From Thalassobius sp965218685 (GTDB lineage: Bacteria; Pseudomonadota; Alphaproteobacteria; Rhodobacterales; Rhodobacteraceae): a DNA stretch of 64,000 nucleotides. This document shows, one piece after another, positions 50,848 through 59,504 of this stretch; the first letter of the stretch is position 1, and the number at the start of each line of letters is the position of its first letter. Position numbers and translations under genes: made by a program. The notes under the pieces are model-generated. The model saw only the letters and a program-made list of their open reading frames with translations. It had not been told where the DNA came from and did no database searches. The stretch lies in NCBI RefSeq assembly GCF_965218685.1, contig NZ_OZ244657.1, positions 930,001 to 994,000 of the forward strand. The letters are read 5' to 3'.

Positions 50848-51555
50848 GTGAATATCCACACAGAAACAGCATTCGAACTGGTCGAACCCGCCCGGCCAGC
50901 CGTGTCGTCTTCGATCGCTGCTCCGCACCGCACGCGGTCCACCGGGTTTGGGCTGTACCGATCCCACGGCAAGCGCGCGTTGGACATCGCCTTGGTCTTG
51001 GTTTCGGCCGTGCCCGTTCTGATCGTCATGGCGATTCTGTGCGTGGGCATCATGATGGATGGCAAATCCCCGTTCTATAGTCAGAACCGCGTGGGCCTGA
51101 ACGGCCGCGTCTTCCGTATGTGGAAACTGCGCAGCATGGTTGCCAATGCCGATGAGGTGCTGGCGGGCTATCTGGCCAAAAACCCCGAAGCCAAGGCCGA
51201 GTGGGATCGGGATCAGAAGCTCAAAAATGATCCGCGTATCACCAAGTTTGGCCGCGTGATCCGCGCCACGTCGCTGGACGAGCTGCCTCAGCTGTTCAAC
51301 GTATTGATCGGTGACATGTCGCTGGTGGGGCCGCGCCCGATCATGTGCTCGCAACGGGTTCTGTACCCTGGCACCGAATATTACGCGATGCGCCCGGGCA
51401 TTACCGGCTACTGGCAGACCTCGGTACGCAACGAAAGCAGCTTCCGCCAGCGGGCCAGCTATGACGCCGATTACTTCCAGGATATTTCGCTGGGTACCGA
51501 TCTAGATATCGTCCGCCGTACCTTCGCTGTTGTTCTGAAGGCTACAGGTCACTAA
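50848..51555 (+). CDS. Initiating sugar transferase, ExoY/WcaJ type
   Basis: A 235-residue polyprenyl-phosphate sugar-1-phosphate transferase. One membrane-associated helix (KRALDIALVLVSAVPVLIVM) is followed by FYSQNRVGLNGRVFRMWKLR and the catalytic core ATSLDELPQLFNVLIGDMSL, VGPRP and RPGITGYWQ. It starts assembly of a repeat unit on undecaprenyl phosphate. GTG at 50848 is preceded by GGGGAAGG at seven bases, far better than the in-frame ATG codons upstream, and gives the usual short N-terminus. With the paralogue at 46954 frameshifted, this is the only intact initiating enzyme in the window. Confidence 0.93.
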   Translation: MNIHTETAFELVEPARPAVSSSIAAPHRTRSTGFGLYRSHGKRALDIALVLVSAVPVLIVMAILCVGIMMDGKSPFYSQNRVGLNGRVFRMWKLRSMVANADEVLAGYLAKNPEAKAEWDRDQKLKNDPRITKFGRVIRATSLDELPQLFNVLIGDMSLVGPRPIMCSQRVLYPGTEYYAMRPGITGYWQTSVRNESSFRQRASYDADYFQDISLGTDLDIVRRTFAVVLKATGH

Positions 51556-51587
51556 GCGGCATCCCAAAAAGAGCCACGTTTTCGCCT

Positions 51588-51612
51588 TACCAGTCCGCCT
51601 AGCGGGCTGGTA
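51588..51612. repeat. Strong hairpin between the ExoY-type and Wzy-type genes
   Basis: TACCAGTCCGC-CTA-GCGGGCTGGTA forms an 11-base-pair stem with one G-T pair and a three-base loop, 32 bases after the stop. The following TTGGTATA is only weakly T-rich, so this may be an attenuator or an mRNA-stability element rather than a full terminator. Confidence 0.55.
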
Positions 51613-51665
51613 TTGGTATAAGGACACGAGCAGCGCCCCAAAGGGCCCACAACACAGACAGGCCG

Positions 51666-53048
51666 ATGCCCAACGGATTTGCATTTCTGATGCTGGCGAT
51701 TTCGCCGCTGATTTGCGTGGTGATCTTTCGATCGCTGCCGCCCGGCCGTGCGTTGATCGTCAGCCTTATGGGCGCTTACCTTTTTTTGCCGCCGCAGCCG
51801 ACGGCGTTCGATTTTCCGTTGATCCCCGCATTGAACAAAGAGTCTTTGCCCGCGCTGACGGTGCTGATTTTATGTGTCGCGCTTTACAAGGACGAGATGA
51901 CGCTGATCCCGCAGTCCAAGCTGGTGCGGGTGATGTTGGCCTTGGTTCTGTTAGGACCGGTTGGAACGACAATCACCAATCTGGAGCCCGTGTTTTTCGG
52001 GCGGATCGGCCTGCCAGGGATGAGCCCAAAGGACATGCTGTCCGTCGCGTTTCGGCAAATTCTTGAAATCACGCCATTCTTGCTGGCCAGAAACTTTCTG
52101 AACACGCGCGCAGGGCACCGCGATCTGTTGCTGGCCCTGGTGATCGGAGGACTGATCTATTCGTTTCCCATGCTGCTCGAGGTGCGCCTGTCGCCGCAGC
52201 TGAACATCTGGATCTACGGGTTCTTCCAGCACAGCTTTGAACAGATGATCCGCCAGGGCGGTTTTCGCCCGATCGTGTTCCTGTACCATGGTCTGTGGGC
52301 CGCGTTTTTCGTCATGTCCAGTGTCGTGGCCGCGGTGATCCTGCTGCGCGCCGAAGAAGGGCGTACCAAGACCTATGCCATGGTTGCGGGTGTCTATCTG
52401 TTCATGGTGCTGGTGCTATGCAAATCGCTGGCCTCGTTGATGTATTGCGTTTTTCTTGTGCCGATGGTGCTGCTGGTGCCGCGCCGGCTTCAGCTTTGGG
52501 CGGCTTTGGGTTTTGCTGCTCTGGCCTTGGCCTATCCGACGCTCAAAGGTGTCGGAGCGATTCCCGAGACCGCGCTGTTAGAGCAAGCCGCAAAGATCAG
52601 CGAGGACCGTGCCGGATCGCTCCAGTATCGCTTTGACAATGAAAATGTGCTGCTGGATCGGGCGATGGAGAAGCCCGTCTTTGGCTGGGGCAGCTGGGGA
52701 CGGAACCAGATCCTTGATCCGGTTACCGGGGTCAGTGAAACTGTGTCTGATGGATATTGGGTGATCGTGCTGGGCATCTTTGGCTGGGTCGGATGGCTGG
52801 GCGTGTTCGGGCTGCTTTTGTCGCCAATTTTCCTGATGTGGCAGCGACTGCGCGGCCCTGTGCTGGAACAAAGCTCGCCCTATGTGATGGGTATGGGATT
52901 GCTGTTGGGGATCAACGTGTTCGACCTGTTGCCCAACGCCACGCTGACGCCGATGACCTGGCTAATTGCCGGGGCGCTGGTGGGGTATGCAGAACGCGAT
53001 GACATCTACACCCGCAAAAAGCGGCAGAATTTAAAGAGTGTGATGTAG
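51666..53048 (+). CDS. O-antigen ligase/Wzy polymerase-like membrane protein
   Basis: A 460-residue protein with about ten to twelve membrane spans. The large periplasmic loop contains FDNENVLLDRAMEKPVFGWG, the G-x-G-rich element typical of the Wzy/WaaL families, followed by the SWGRN and VSDGYWVIVLGIFGWVGWLG segments. It would polymerise or ligate the repeat units started by the ExoY-type enzyme. This is a different polymerase family from the EpsG-like protein at 36670. Start ATG at 51666; the hairpin at 51588 lies upstream. Confidence 0.85.
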   Translation: MPNGFAFLMLAISPLICVVIFRSLPPGRALIVSLMGAYLFLPPQPTAFDFPLIPALNKESLPALTVLILCVALYKDEMTLIPQSKLVRVMLALVLLGPVGTTITNLEPVFFGRIGLPGMSPKDMLSVAFRQILEITPFLLARNFLNTRAGHRDLLLALVIGGLIYSFPMLLEVRLSPQLNIWIYGFFQHSFEQMIRQGGFRPIVFLYHGLWAAFFVMSSVVAAVILLRAEEGRTKTYAMVAGVYLFMVLVLCKSLASLMYCVFLVPMVLLVPRRLQLWAALGFAALALAYPTLKGVGAIPETALLEQAAKISEDRAGSLQYRFDNENVLLDRAMEKPVFGWGSWGRNQILDPVTGVSETVSDGYWVIVLGIFGWVGWLGVFGLLLSPIFLMWQRLRGPVLEQSSPYVMGMGLLLGINVFDLLPNATLTPMTWLIAGALVGYAERDDIYTRKKRQNLKSVM

Positions 53049-53065
53049 CAAGGGGATTGCTTCGG

Positions 53066-55825
53066 ATGAGATTTCTAATCCTGACCTTGACGTTCTGTCT
53101 GATGCTGCCGGGTTTGGCCCAGGCGCAGCGGGACTCGGTGAAGGTTTTCTTTTTCGGCAACAGCCTTGTCGAGCATGTCAGCGACACGCATGAAACCTCG
53201 ACCATGTATTGGTTGGGGTACATCACCAACGAAGCCCGCAAAGATTTTGCCGCGGACGGGATGTTCGGGTTTCTGCGCGAATATGGGCGCAAGCTGCCAG
53301 CCAAGGCGCAATGGTCCGTTCCGGGCGTCGAGCCTGCGTGGCGCGGGGACATGACGCGCTCGGGCTATGATGCTGTGGTGCTGACGCCGACGAATTTCAT
53401 TCAGTACAAACCGGCGGATGAGCAGTATGACTGGCAAAACCCCGGCAACATTAGCCCCTTGGACGCCAGCAGGCAGGTCTTGGACTGGGTCCGCACCAAC
53501 AGCCCAGACTCGCGGCTTTTCATCTACGAAGGTTGGGCGGATATGGATGGCGTGGTGCGGAAATTCCCGCCCTCAGCCCGGCAATTGCGCAAGTATCACC
53601 GGTTCAATGGTGACGACTATCATGATTGGTATCTGGACTACCTGCAGATGCTGCAGGCGGCCTATCCAGATGCGCCGCCCAAGCTGATCCCGGTTGCCAG
53701 CGTTTTGTCTCAGGTGTTCGCCATGGACGAATTAGAGGGTCTGAAGGCGACCGATCTTTATACCGATGACGCGCCCCACGGCACGCCGACGATGTATTTT
53801 CTGGCCGCGATGGTAACTTATGCCGCGTTGTACGACGTCGCTCCGCCCGCTGTGATGGTGTTGCCAGCCTCGATCCACCCGCTGATCCGCGCGAACTATG
53901 GCCAGATCGCCGCCAAGGTGGCCGAGCTGACCGAGACCGAACGTGTTGCATTGAACAGTCAGGACGCGCCGGGGGTGCCTAACCCCTCGTTGGCGATGGG
54001 GCTAAGCGGGGTGCATGACTGGGGCACGCAATACCCTTTTCTGGACGTAATGAAGACCGCGCGTCCCTGGCTGGGGCATGTGCCGGGCCAATGGGGCGGT
54101 TTCGAAGCTGAACGGCTGGAGCAAGAACTGTACCTGGACGAAAACGGCTGGCCCATGGAGATCCCCGAGGGTGTAGAAAAGCTCGAATCCTACCTGCTGA
54201 CCGACTTGCCCACGGATGCGCAGTATTTCACCGGGCGCTATCGGCTGACCTATGACGGTCAGGGCACCCTGCGTGTCGGCGGGCGCGCACGCAATCTGCG
54301 TTACCGCCCCGGCGAGATCGAGTTCAGCTTTGAACCCGGCGAAGGGCCGGTGGTGATCTCGTTGCTGAAAACCAACCCGAATGACCACATCCGCAACATA
54401 AGCGTGGTGCATCAGGACCACGTGGCGCTGCACGATATGGGCGTGGTGTTCAATCCGTTGTGGACCGAGCAGATTCGCGATCTGCGGGTGCTGCGCTTTA
54501 TGGATTGGGGGCGGATCAACGGCTCGCCCCAGGTTGCCTGGCAGGATCGGCCGCAGCTGGATGACTATACTTATGTGCGCCGCGGTGTTCCGGTTGAGCT
54601 TATGGTCAAGCTGTCCAATCAATTGGCGATCGATCCTTGGTTCAATGTCCCGCACATGGCGGATGACAGCTATGTCGAGGCGTTTGCGACCTTGGTGCGC
54701 GACCAGTTGGATCCGCGCCGACGGGTCTATGTGGAATACTCGAACGAGGTGTGGAACTTCTTGTTTCCACAAGCAAAATACGCAGCTGAACAGGCGAGCG
54801 CTGCATGGGCTACCGAAGAAAATGGCGCCTGGATGCAATGGGCGGGGATGCGCGCTGCGCAAGTCATGGGGATCTGGTCTGATGTGTTTGACGATCCCGC
54901 GCGACTGACCCGCGTGATGGGAGTGCACACCGCCTGGCCCGGCTTGGAAGAGGCGTTCATGCAGGCGCCGCTGGCAGTGGCGGACGGTCACAGGTCTCCG
55001 GTGGACAGTTTTGATGCATATGCGGTTGCGGGGTACTTCGGTCTCGAGGCGGGGATGGAGGATATGCCCGAACGCATTCTGCGCTGGCATGGTCAGGGTA
55101 TCGCCACCAGCAAACTGACCCAGTTCTTGCGCAACGGCCCGCTAAAGAAGCTCACGACCGAGCTGCTGCCCTATCACGCCAAAATCGCGCGACAGCATGG
55201 TTTGCAATTAGTGATGTACGAGGGCGGCACTCATGTCGTCGCCCGTGATGACTGGGTCAACGACGAGGCTCTGACCCGAATCTTCACGGCCTATAATTAC
55301 TCGCCCCAGATCGGCACCTTGTATCAGGAACTTCTGGCCGCCTGGGAAGACGTTGGAGGGACTTTGTTCAACGCGTTTGTGGATGTGGACAAGCCCTCGA
55401 AATGGGGGAGTTGGGGCGCGAAACGGCATCTTGCGGATAAGAATCCACGCTGGGACGCGTTGTTGGCCCATAACGCACGTCCTGCCAACTGGGAGGACCG
55501 CCCGGGCGGCGCTTTTGACGGCGGTGTATTCCGCTCGGGGCGGGATCAGGATGATGTGGTTCAGGGCACCGAATGGTCGGATATCCTGATTGGCCGCGGC
55601 GGTGATGACCGGCTGATCACCGCAGGCGGCGGTGATTTCATCCTGGGTGGTCCGGGCAGGGATACGGCGGTGTTGCCAGGACGCTCGGATGAATACCGAT
55701 TGGCGTTTTGGGGGCAAACCTTGCTGGTTATCGGAAAGGACGCCGAGATCGCGCTGCAAGAGGTTGAGTTTCTGGAATTCGCGGACGAGCCGGGCCAGCT
55801 GACCGAGCTTTCTTTGCCCAATTAG
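53066..55825 (+). CDS. Secreted protein with SGNH hydrolase-like, glycosidase-like and RTX-type segments
   Basis: A 919-residue protein. Signal peptide 1-20 (MRFLILTLTFCLMLPGLAQA). Residues about 25-290 resemble an SGNH esterase: FFFGNSL with Ser33 and, near the end, DAPH (235-238) as the D-x-x-H element. Residues about 455-800 look like a clan GH-A (beta/alpha)8 glycosidase: MDWGRINGSPQVAW, EYSNEVWN with Glu561 as acid/base and YEGGTH with Glu719 as nucleophile. Residues 834-875 carry RTX-like nonapeptides (GTEWSDILIGRGGDDRL and GGGDFILGGPGRD) expected to bind calcium. It could deacylate and cut the polymer made here. ATG at 53066 is chosen, since TTG at 53057 lies too close to AGGGG. Confidence 0.75.
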   Translation: MRFLILTLTFCLMLPGLAQAQRDSVKVFFFGNSLVEHVSDTHETSTMYWLGYITNEARKDFAADGMFGFLREYGRKLPAKAQWSVPGVEPAWRGDMTRSGYDAVVLTPTNFIQYKPADEQYDWQNPGNISPLDASRQVLDWVRTNSPDSRLFIYEGWADMDGVVRKFPPSARQLRKYHRFNGDDYHDWYLDYLQMLQAAYPDAPPKLIPVASVLSQVFAMDELEGLKATDLYTDDAPHGTPTMYFLAAMVTYAALYDVAPPAVMVLPASIHPLIRANYGQIAAKVAELTETERVALNSQDAPGVPNPSLAMGLSGVHDWGTQYPFLDVMKTARPWLGHVPGQWGGFEAERLEQELYLDENGWPMEIPEGVEKLESYLLTDLPTDAQYFTGRYRLTYDGQGTLRVGGRARNLRYRPGEIEFSFEPGEGPVVISLLKTNPNDHIRNISVVHQDHVALHDMGVVFNPLWTEQIRDLRVLRFMDWGRINGSPQVAWQDRPQLDDYTYVRRGVPVELMVKLSNQLAIDPWFNVPHMADDSYVEAFATLVRDQLDPRRRVYVEYSNEVWNFLFPQAKYAAEQASAAWATEENGAWMQWAGMRAAQVMGIWSDVFDDPARLTRVMGVHTAWPGLEEAFMQAPLAVADGHRSPVDSFDAYAVAGYFGLEAGMEDMPERILRWHGQGIATSKLTQFLRNGPLKKLTTELLPYHAKIARQHGLQLVMYEGGTHVVARDDWVNDEALTRIFTAYNYSPQIGTLYQELLAAWEDVGGTLFNAFVDVDKPSKWGSWGAKRHLADKNPRWDALLAHNARPANWEDRPGGAFDGGVFRSGRDQDDVVQGTEWSDILIGRGGDDRLITAGGGDFILGGPGRDTAVLPGRSDEYRLAFWGQTLLVIGKDAEIALQEVEFLEFADEPGQLTELSLPN

Positions 55826-55828
55826 GCT

Positions 55829-57043
55829 CTATTCCGGCCAGATTTCCTGCGCCAGCGTTTCGGCACCAAGGCGCGAGTCGAAGCGTTGGATGATCGTTTG
55901 CCGCCCAGCTGCGCTTAGCTTGGACAGCAGCGAAGGATCGGCGGCCAGCCGCGTGATCGCATCGGCCATCGCGCCGGGGTTTTGCGGGGGGACCAAAATG
56001 CCGTCTTTGCCATTCTCGATCAGCTCGGGTACGCCGCCGGCGTCGGTGCCGATGGTGGGCACGGCGCAACTCATGGCCTCCATATAGGCGACGCCCAAGG
56101 GTTCGGCCCAGCTTGCCAGCACGAAAAGATGGGCCTGGCACAGGCGGCGTTTGACCTCGTCAGCATCAATGGCGCCCAGCAGTGTGACCGTGCCGTCAAG
56201 GTCCAGATCCTTGATTTTCTGTTCCAAAACATGACGATAGCCAGAGCCGCCATCATCATCTTCGCCCGCGATTTGCAGTTGAACGTCGACACCGCGATCG
56301 CGCAGCAGTTTGACCGCATCCATCAGGTCCTGGTGCCCCTTTACAAAATGCAGGCGGGCGCAGGTGAATATCCGCACGGGCTGTCCCTGCGCCGGGGGCT
56401 GGTAAGGCGTTTCGCGGGTCAGCGTTTCGGCATCCACGCCCATCGCCTGAATACGGATCCGAGGGGGCAAGTCAGCGGCCATGTCGCGCTGCATTTCGGC
56501 GTGGATTTTCTGGGTGATGATGGTGGCGAAACGGGCACCGCGCCATTTGAAGGGCTGCGCGGGGCCGTAATCCTGCAGCGGGCCGTGCAGCGTGACCGAA
56601 TAGTCCAGCCCGCCCATCCGCTGCGCAAGGGCGGCAATCATGGCGGCGCGGCCGCAGGAATGCGCGTGGACATGGGTGATCCCGCGCTTTTTGCACTCGG
56701 CCAGCAGGCGCCGGGCCGCGGGCAGGCAGATCAGCGCGTCCTTGGCAACAGACGACCCGTCACGGCGCATTTCGGGCAGCAACTCGGGCCAAGGGGCGCG
56801 GGGCAGGGCGGCCAGTAATGCCGGTACCGAGCGCGTACCCAGATAGGTTGTTCGCTCCATCGCCTGTTGCGACCAGCTGTGCGAGATCAGTCCCGGCGGC
56901 GGCGGCATGGTGGAAAACAGGTGCACCTCGATGCCCATCCGCTCCAGATGCTGGATCTCGCGCCAGAAAAAGATATGGGTCTGACCCGGAAACTGGGGCA
57001 CGAGATACGCAAGTTTACGAGGGGCAGTCACGGCGCAGAGCAT
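55829..57043 (-). CDS. Glycosyltransferase, GT4 family (WcaL/AmsK-like)
   Basis: A 404-residue GT-B enzyme. RKLAYLVPQFPGQTHIFFWR at the N-terminus and VHAHSCGRAAMIAALAQRMG with the VTLHGPLQDYG segment are typical of colanic-acid-type GT4 enzymes. The donor domain has FTCARLHFVKGHQDLMDAV, then SWAEPLGVAYMEAMSCAVP with the E-x7-E pair. The frame is open 135 bases upstream, but ATG at 57043 directly precedes the conserved start. Its stop is three bases from the stop of the secreted protein (convergent), and it is divergent from the GT2 gene. Confidence 0.9.
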   Translation of the reverse strand: MLCAVTAPRKLAYLVPQFPGQTHIFFWREIQHLERMGIEVHLFSTMPPPPGLISHSWSQQAMERTTYLGTRSVPALLAALPRAPWPELLPEMRRDGSSVAKDALICLPAARRLLAECKKRGITHVHAHSCGRAAMIAALAQRMGGLDYSVTLHGPLQDYGPAQPFKWRGARFATIITQKIHAEMQRDMAADLPPRIRIQAMGVDAETLTRETPYQPPAQGQPVRIFTCARLHFVKGHQDLMDAVKLLRDRGVDVQLQIAGEDDDGGSGYRHVLEQKIKDLDLDGTVTLLGAIDADEVKRRLCQAHLFVLASWAEPLGVAYMEAMSCAVPTIGTDAGGVPELIENGKDGILVPPQNPGAMADAITRLAADPSLLSKLSAAGRQTIIQRFDSRLGAETLAQEIWPE

Positions 57044-57152
57044 CCTGATTTGGGGTATTGTCGTTGTACTTAAACCCAGTTCCGGTCCAAATATAAACAC
57101 AAACCCGCAGTATCGCCTGAACAAACACAACAAGGCCGAGCAGAGGTCCCAC

Positions 57153-57983
57153 GTGATCAGCATTATCATCCCCGCCAATAACGAAGAGGCGCTGCTGCCG
57201 CGTTGTTTAACGGCGCTTGCGGCCTCGGACCCGGTGGACGAGGGCGTTCAGATCATCGTCGCGGCGAACGCCTGCACGGATGGCACGGTTGCTGTGGCCA
57301 ATGGGATGGCCCAGACGTTTGAAAACCGCGGATGGCCCCTGTTGGTGCTGGATCTGGCCGAGGGCGGCAAGATGAACGCGCTGAACCGGGGTGACGCAGC
57401 GGCCATGGGCGACAAACGGGTCTATCTTGATGCTGACGTCACCGTGGACCCAGCCTTGATGGCCGAGCTGTCGCAGGTGCTGAACGACCCGCGCTCGACC
57501 TACGCCAGCGGAGACGTGCGCATCGCCCAGCCCCAAAGCTGGGTCAGCCGCGCCTATCGCCAAATTTACAAGCGCGTGCCATTCTTTACGCAAGACGTGC
57601 CCGGGTGTGGGTTGTTCGCGGTGAATGCCGCTGGACGTGAACGGTGGGGGGATTTTCCCGACATCATCTCGGATGACACCTTTGTGCGGCTCAGCTTTCC
57701 CCCGTCCGAGCGCAAGAAAACCGACGCGGGCTATGACTGGCCGATTGTCGAGGGGTTCTCTAATCTGGTGACGGTGCGTCGGCGCCAGAACATCGGCGTA
57801 GACCAAGTGGCACAGCTTTATCCTCATTTGCAGGCAAACGACAACAAACCGCAGCTGACACTTGGCCAAAAACTTGGCCTGGCATTCTCGTATCCTTTAG
57901 GATTCTGTGTGTATGGTGCGGTTGCCCTGACAGTAAAACTCACGCAGGCACGGGCAGACAACCACTGGAGCCGTGGCAGATGA
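57153..57983 (+). CDS. Glycosyltransferase, GT2 family
   Basis: A 276-residue GT-A fold glycosyltransferase. ISIIIPANNEEALLPRCL is the family start, AANACTDGT the nucleotide-binding loop and YLDADVTV (93-96) the DxD metal-binding motif. VPGCGLFAVNAAGRERWGDF with IISDDTFVRLSF is the acceptor and catalytic part. A C-terminal hydrophobic stretch (LAFSYPLGFCVYGAVALTV) may attach it to the membrane. The start is GTG at 57153. The stop overlaps the flippase ATG by four bases. Confidence 0.9.
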   Translation: MISIIIPANNEEALLPRCLTALAASDPVDEGVQIIVAANACTDGTVAVANGMAQTFENRGWPLLVLDLAEGGKMNALNRGDAAAMGDKRVYLDADVTVDPALMAELSQVLNDPRSTYASGDVRIAQPQSWVSRAYRQIYKRVPFFTQDVPGCGLFAVNAAGRERWGDFPDIISDDTFVRLSFPPSERKKTDAGYDWPIVEGFSNLVTVRRRQNIGVDQVAQLYPHLQANDNKPQLTLGQKLGLAFSYPLGFCVYGAVALTVKLTQARADNHWSRGR

Positions 57984-59380
57984 GTGATGTTCATGTTGGT
58001 GCGGACAGACAGGGAAAAGGTATGATCGCAAAGCTGTCAGGGGCCATCAAGGGCGACAGTCTTGAACAGCGGGCAATGCGCAGTTCTCTTTTGAACGTGG
58101 GCAGTTTTGGCGCGTACCAGGGGCTGCGGTTGCTGTCGAACCTGATCCTGACTCGCATCCTGTTCCCCGAGGCGTTCGGGATGATGGCGCTGGTCACCGT
58201 GTTCATGGTGGGGCTGGCGATGTTCTCGGACATGGGCACAAGCCCGGCCATCCTTCAAAGCAAGCGCGGTGACGATCCCGATTTCCTGAACACGGCCTGG
58301 ACGCTGCATGTGATCCGTGGCGGGGTGCTGTGGGTATTCGCCTGCCTTTTGGCCTATCCTGTGTCGCTGCTGTATGAAGAGCCCGCTTTGGCCCTGTATC
58401 TGCCTGTCGCCAGCCTGATGCTGGTGCTAAACGGGTTCAATCCCACGAAATTCGAGACAGCCAACAGGCATCTGCGCACCGGACGCGTTGCCTTGGTCGA
58501 GATTCTGACGCAGCTGTTCGGCCTGATCGTCGCGATTATCTTGGCGTGGCAGACACAATCGGTCTGGGCGTTGGTGATTTCGGGCGTGACCGGCGCGCTG
58601 GCGCAGCTTTGGCTGATCCATCGCCTGATTGACGGCCCGCGCAATCGTTTCCGGCTTGAGCCCGAGGCCGTGAAAGAGCTGTTTCAGTTTGGCAAATGGC
58701 TGTTCCTGTCTACGCTGTGCGGTTTCATGATTTCGCAAGGCGACAAGGTAATTCTGGGCAAATACCTGAGCCTGGATCAGTTCGGCGTTTACAATATCGG
58801 CTATTTTCTGGCCAGTTTTCCTCTGATGCTGGGCTGGGTGGTGATCCGCCGCGTGGTGATCCCGGTGCATCGCGAAAGTCCCCCCAAGGAATCACCTGAA
58901 AACTTTGCCCGTCTGCGCAAGATGCGGTTCTTCGTGACGGCCATGCTGGTGGGGATGCTGGTGGTCGTGGGATTGCTGGGGCCGTCTCTGGTGACGCTGA
59001 TGTATGACGAACGGTACCTTCAGGCCGGGGCGATCGTTTCAGCGTTGGCGGTGATGCAGATCCCGCAGGTGATCGTGATGACGTATGACCAGTCCGCGCT
59101 GGCCGAAGGGGACTCGCAGAACTTCTTTTTCCTTGTGGCGACGCGGGCGGTCGTGATGACCGTGGCCCTGCTTCTGGGATTCGAGATCGCCGGCCTGTTC
59201 GGAGCGCTGATGGCGCAGGGGGTTGCCTCGCTTTCGGTTTACCCGGGCGCCGTATGGCTGGCGCGTAAACAAGGCGCATGGGACCGTCTGCACGATCTGG
59301 TATTCTTTGTGGCAAGTGCTGTGGCCGGAGCGTCGGTTTACTGGCTGCATTGGGCGGAAATATCCACACTTATTCAATAG
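57980..59380 (+). CDS. Polysaccharide flippase (Wzx/MOP superfamily), second copy
   Basis: A 466-residue integral membrane protein with about 14 spans. The segment FGAYQGLRLLSNLILTRILF, then PEAFGMMALVTVFMVGLAMF with DMGTSPAILQSKRGD, is the standard N-terminus of the WzxC/RfbX-like flippases used with colanic-acid-type polymers. It would serve the second set of polysaccharide genes (ExoY-type enzyme, Wzy and glycosyltransferases). It is coupled to the GT2 gene by ATGA. An internal ATG at 58022 is possible but less well supported. Confidence 0.9.
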   Translation: MSDVHVGADRQGKGMIAKLSGAIKGDSLEQRAMRSSLLNVGSFGAYQGLRLLSNLILTRILFPEAFGMMALVTVFMVGLAMFSDMGTSPAILQSKRGDDPDFLNTAWTLHVIRGGVLWVFACLLAYPVSLLYEEPALALYLPVASLMLVLNGFNPTKFETANRHLRTGRVALVEILTQLFGLIVAIILAWQTQSVWALVISGVTGALAQLWLIHRLIDGPRNRFRLEPEAVKELFQFGKWLFLSTLCGFMISQGDKVILGKYLSLDQFGVYNIGYFLASFPLMLGWVVIRRVVIPVHRESPPKESPENFARLRKMRFFVTAMLVGMLVVVGLLGPSLVTLMYDERYLQAGAIVSALAVMQIPQVIVMTYDQSALAEGDSQNFFFLVATRAVVMTVALLLGFEIAGLFGALMAQGVASLSVYPGAVWLARKQGAWDRLHDLVFFVASAVAGASVYWLHWAEISTLIQ

Positions 59381-59504
59381 CCTGCATCGATTCGGAAACA
59401 ATCGGGCAAATACGGCAAAATTGACCAGAAATTCACGGTCCCGCCCTAATCAGACCTTATTTTTCAGGCACTAACGGTGCCATAAATTCGAGCGAGCGGG
59501 TTGG

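Noticed and set aside
53057..53065. Upstream TTG start for the secreted SGNH/glycosidase protein
   Set aside because: Only one base separates it from AGGGG, too close for initiation; ATG at 53066 gives a clean signal peptide.
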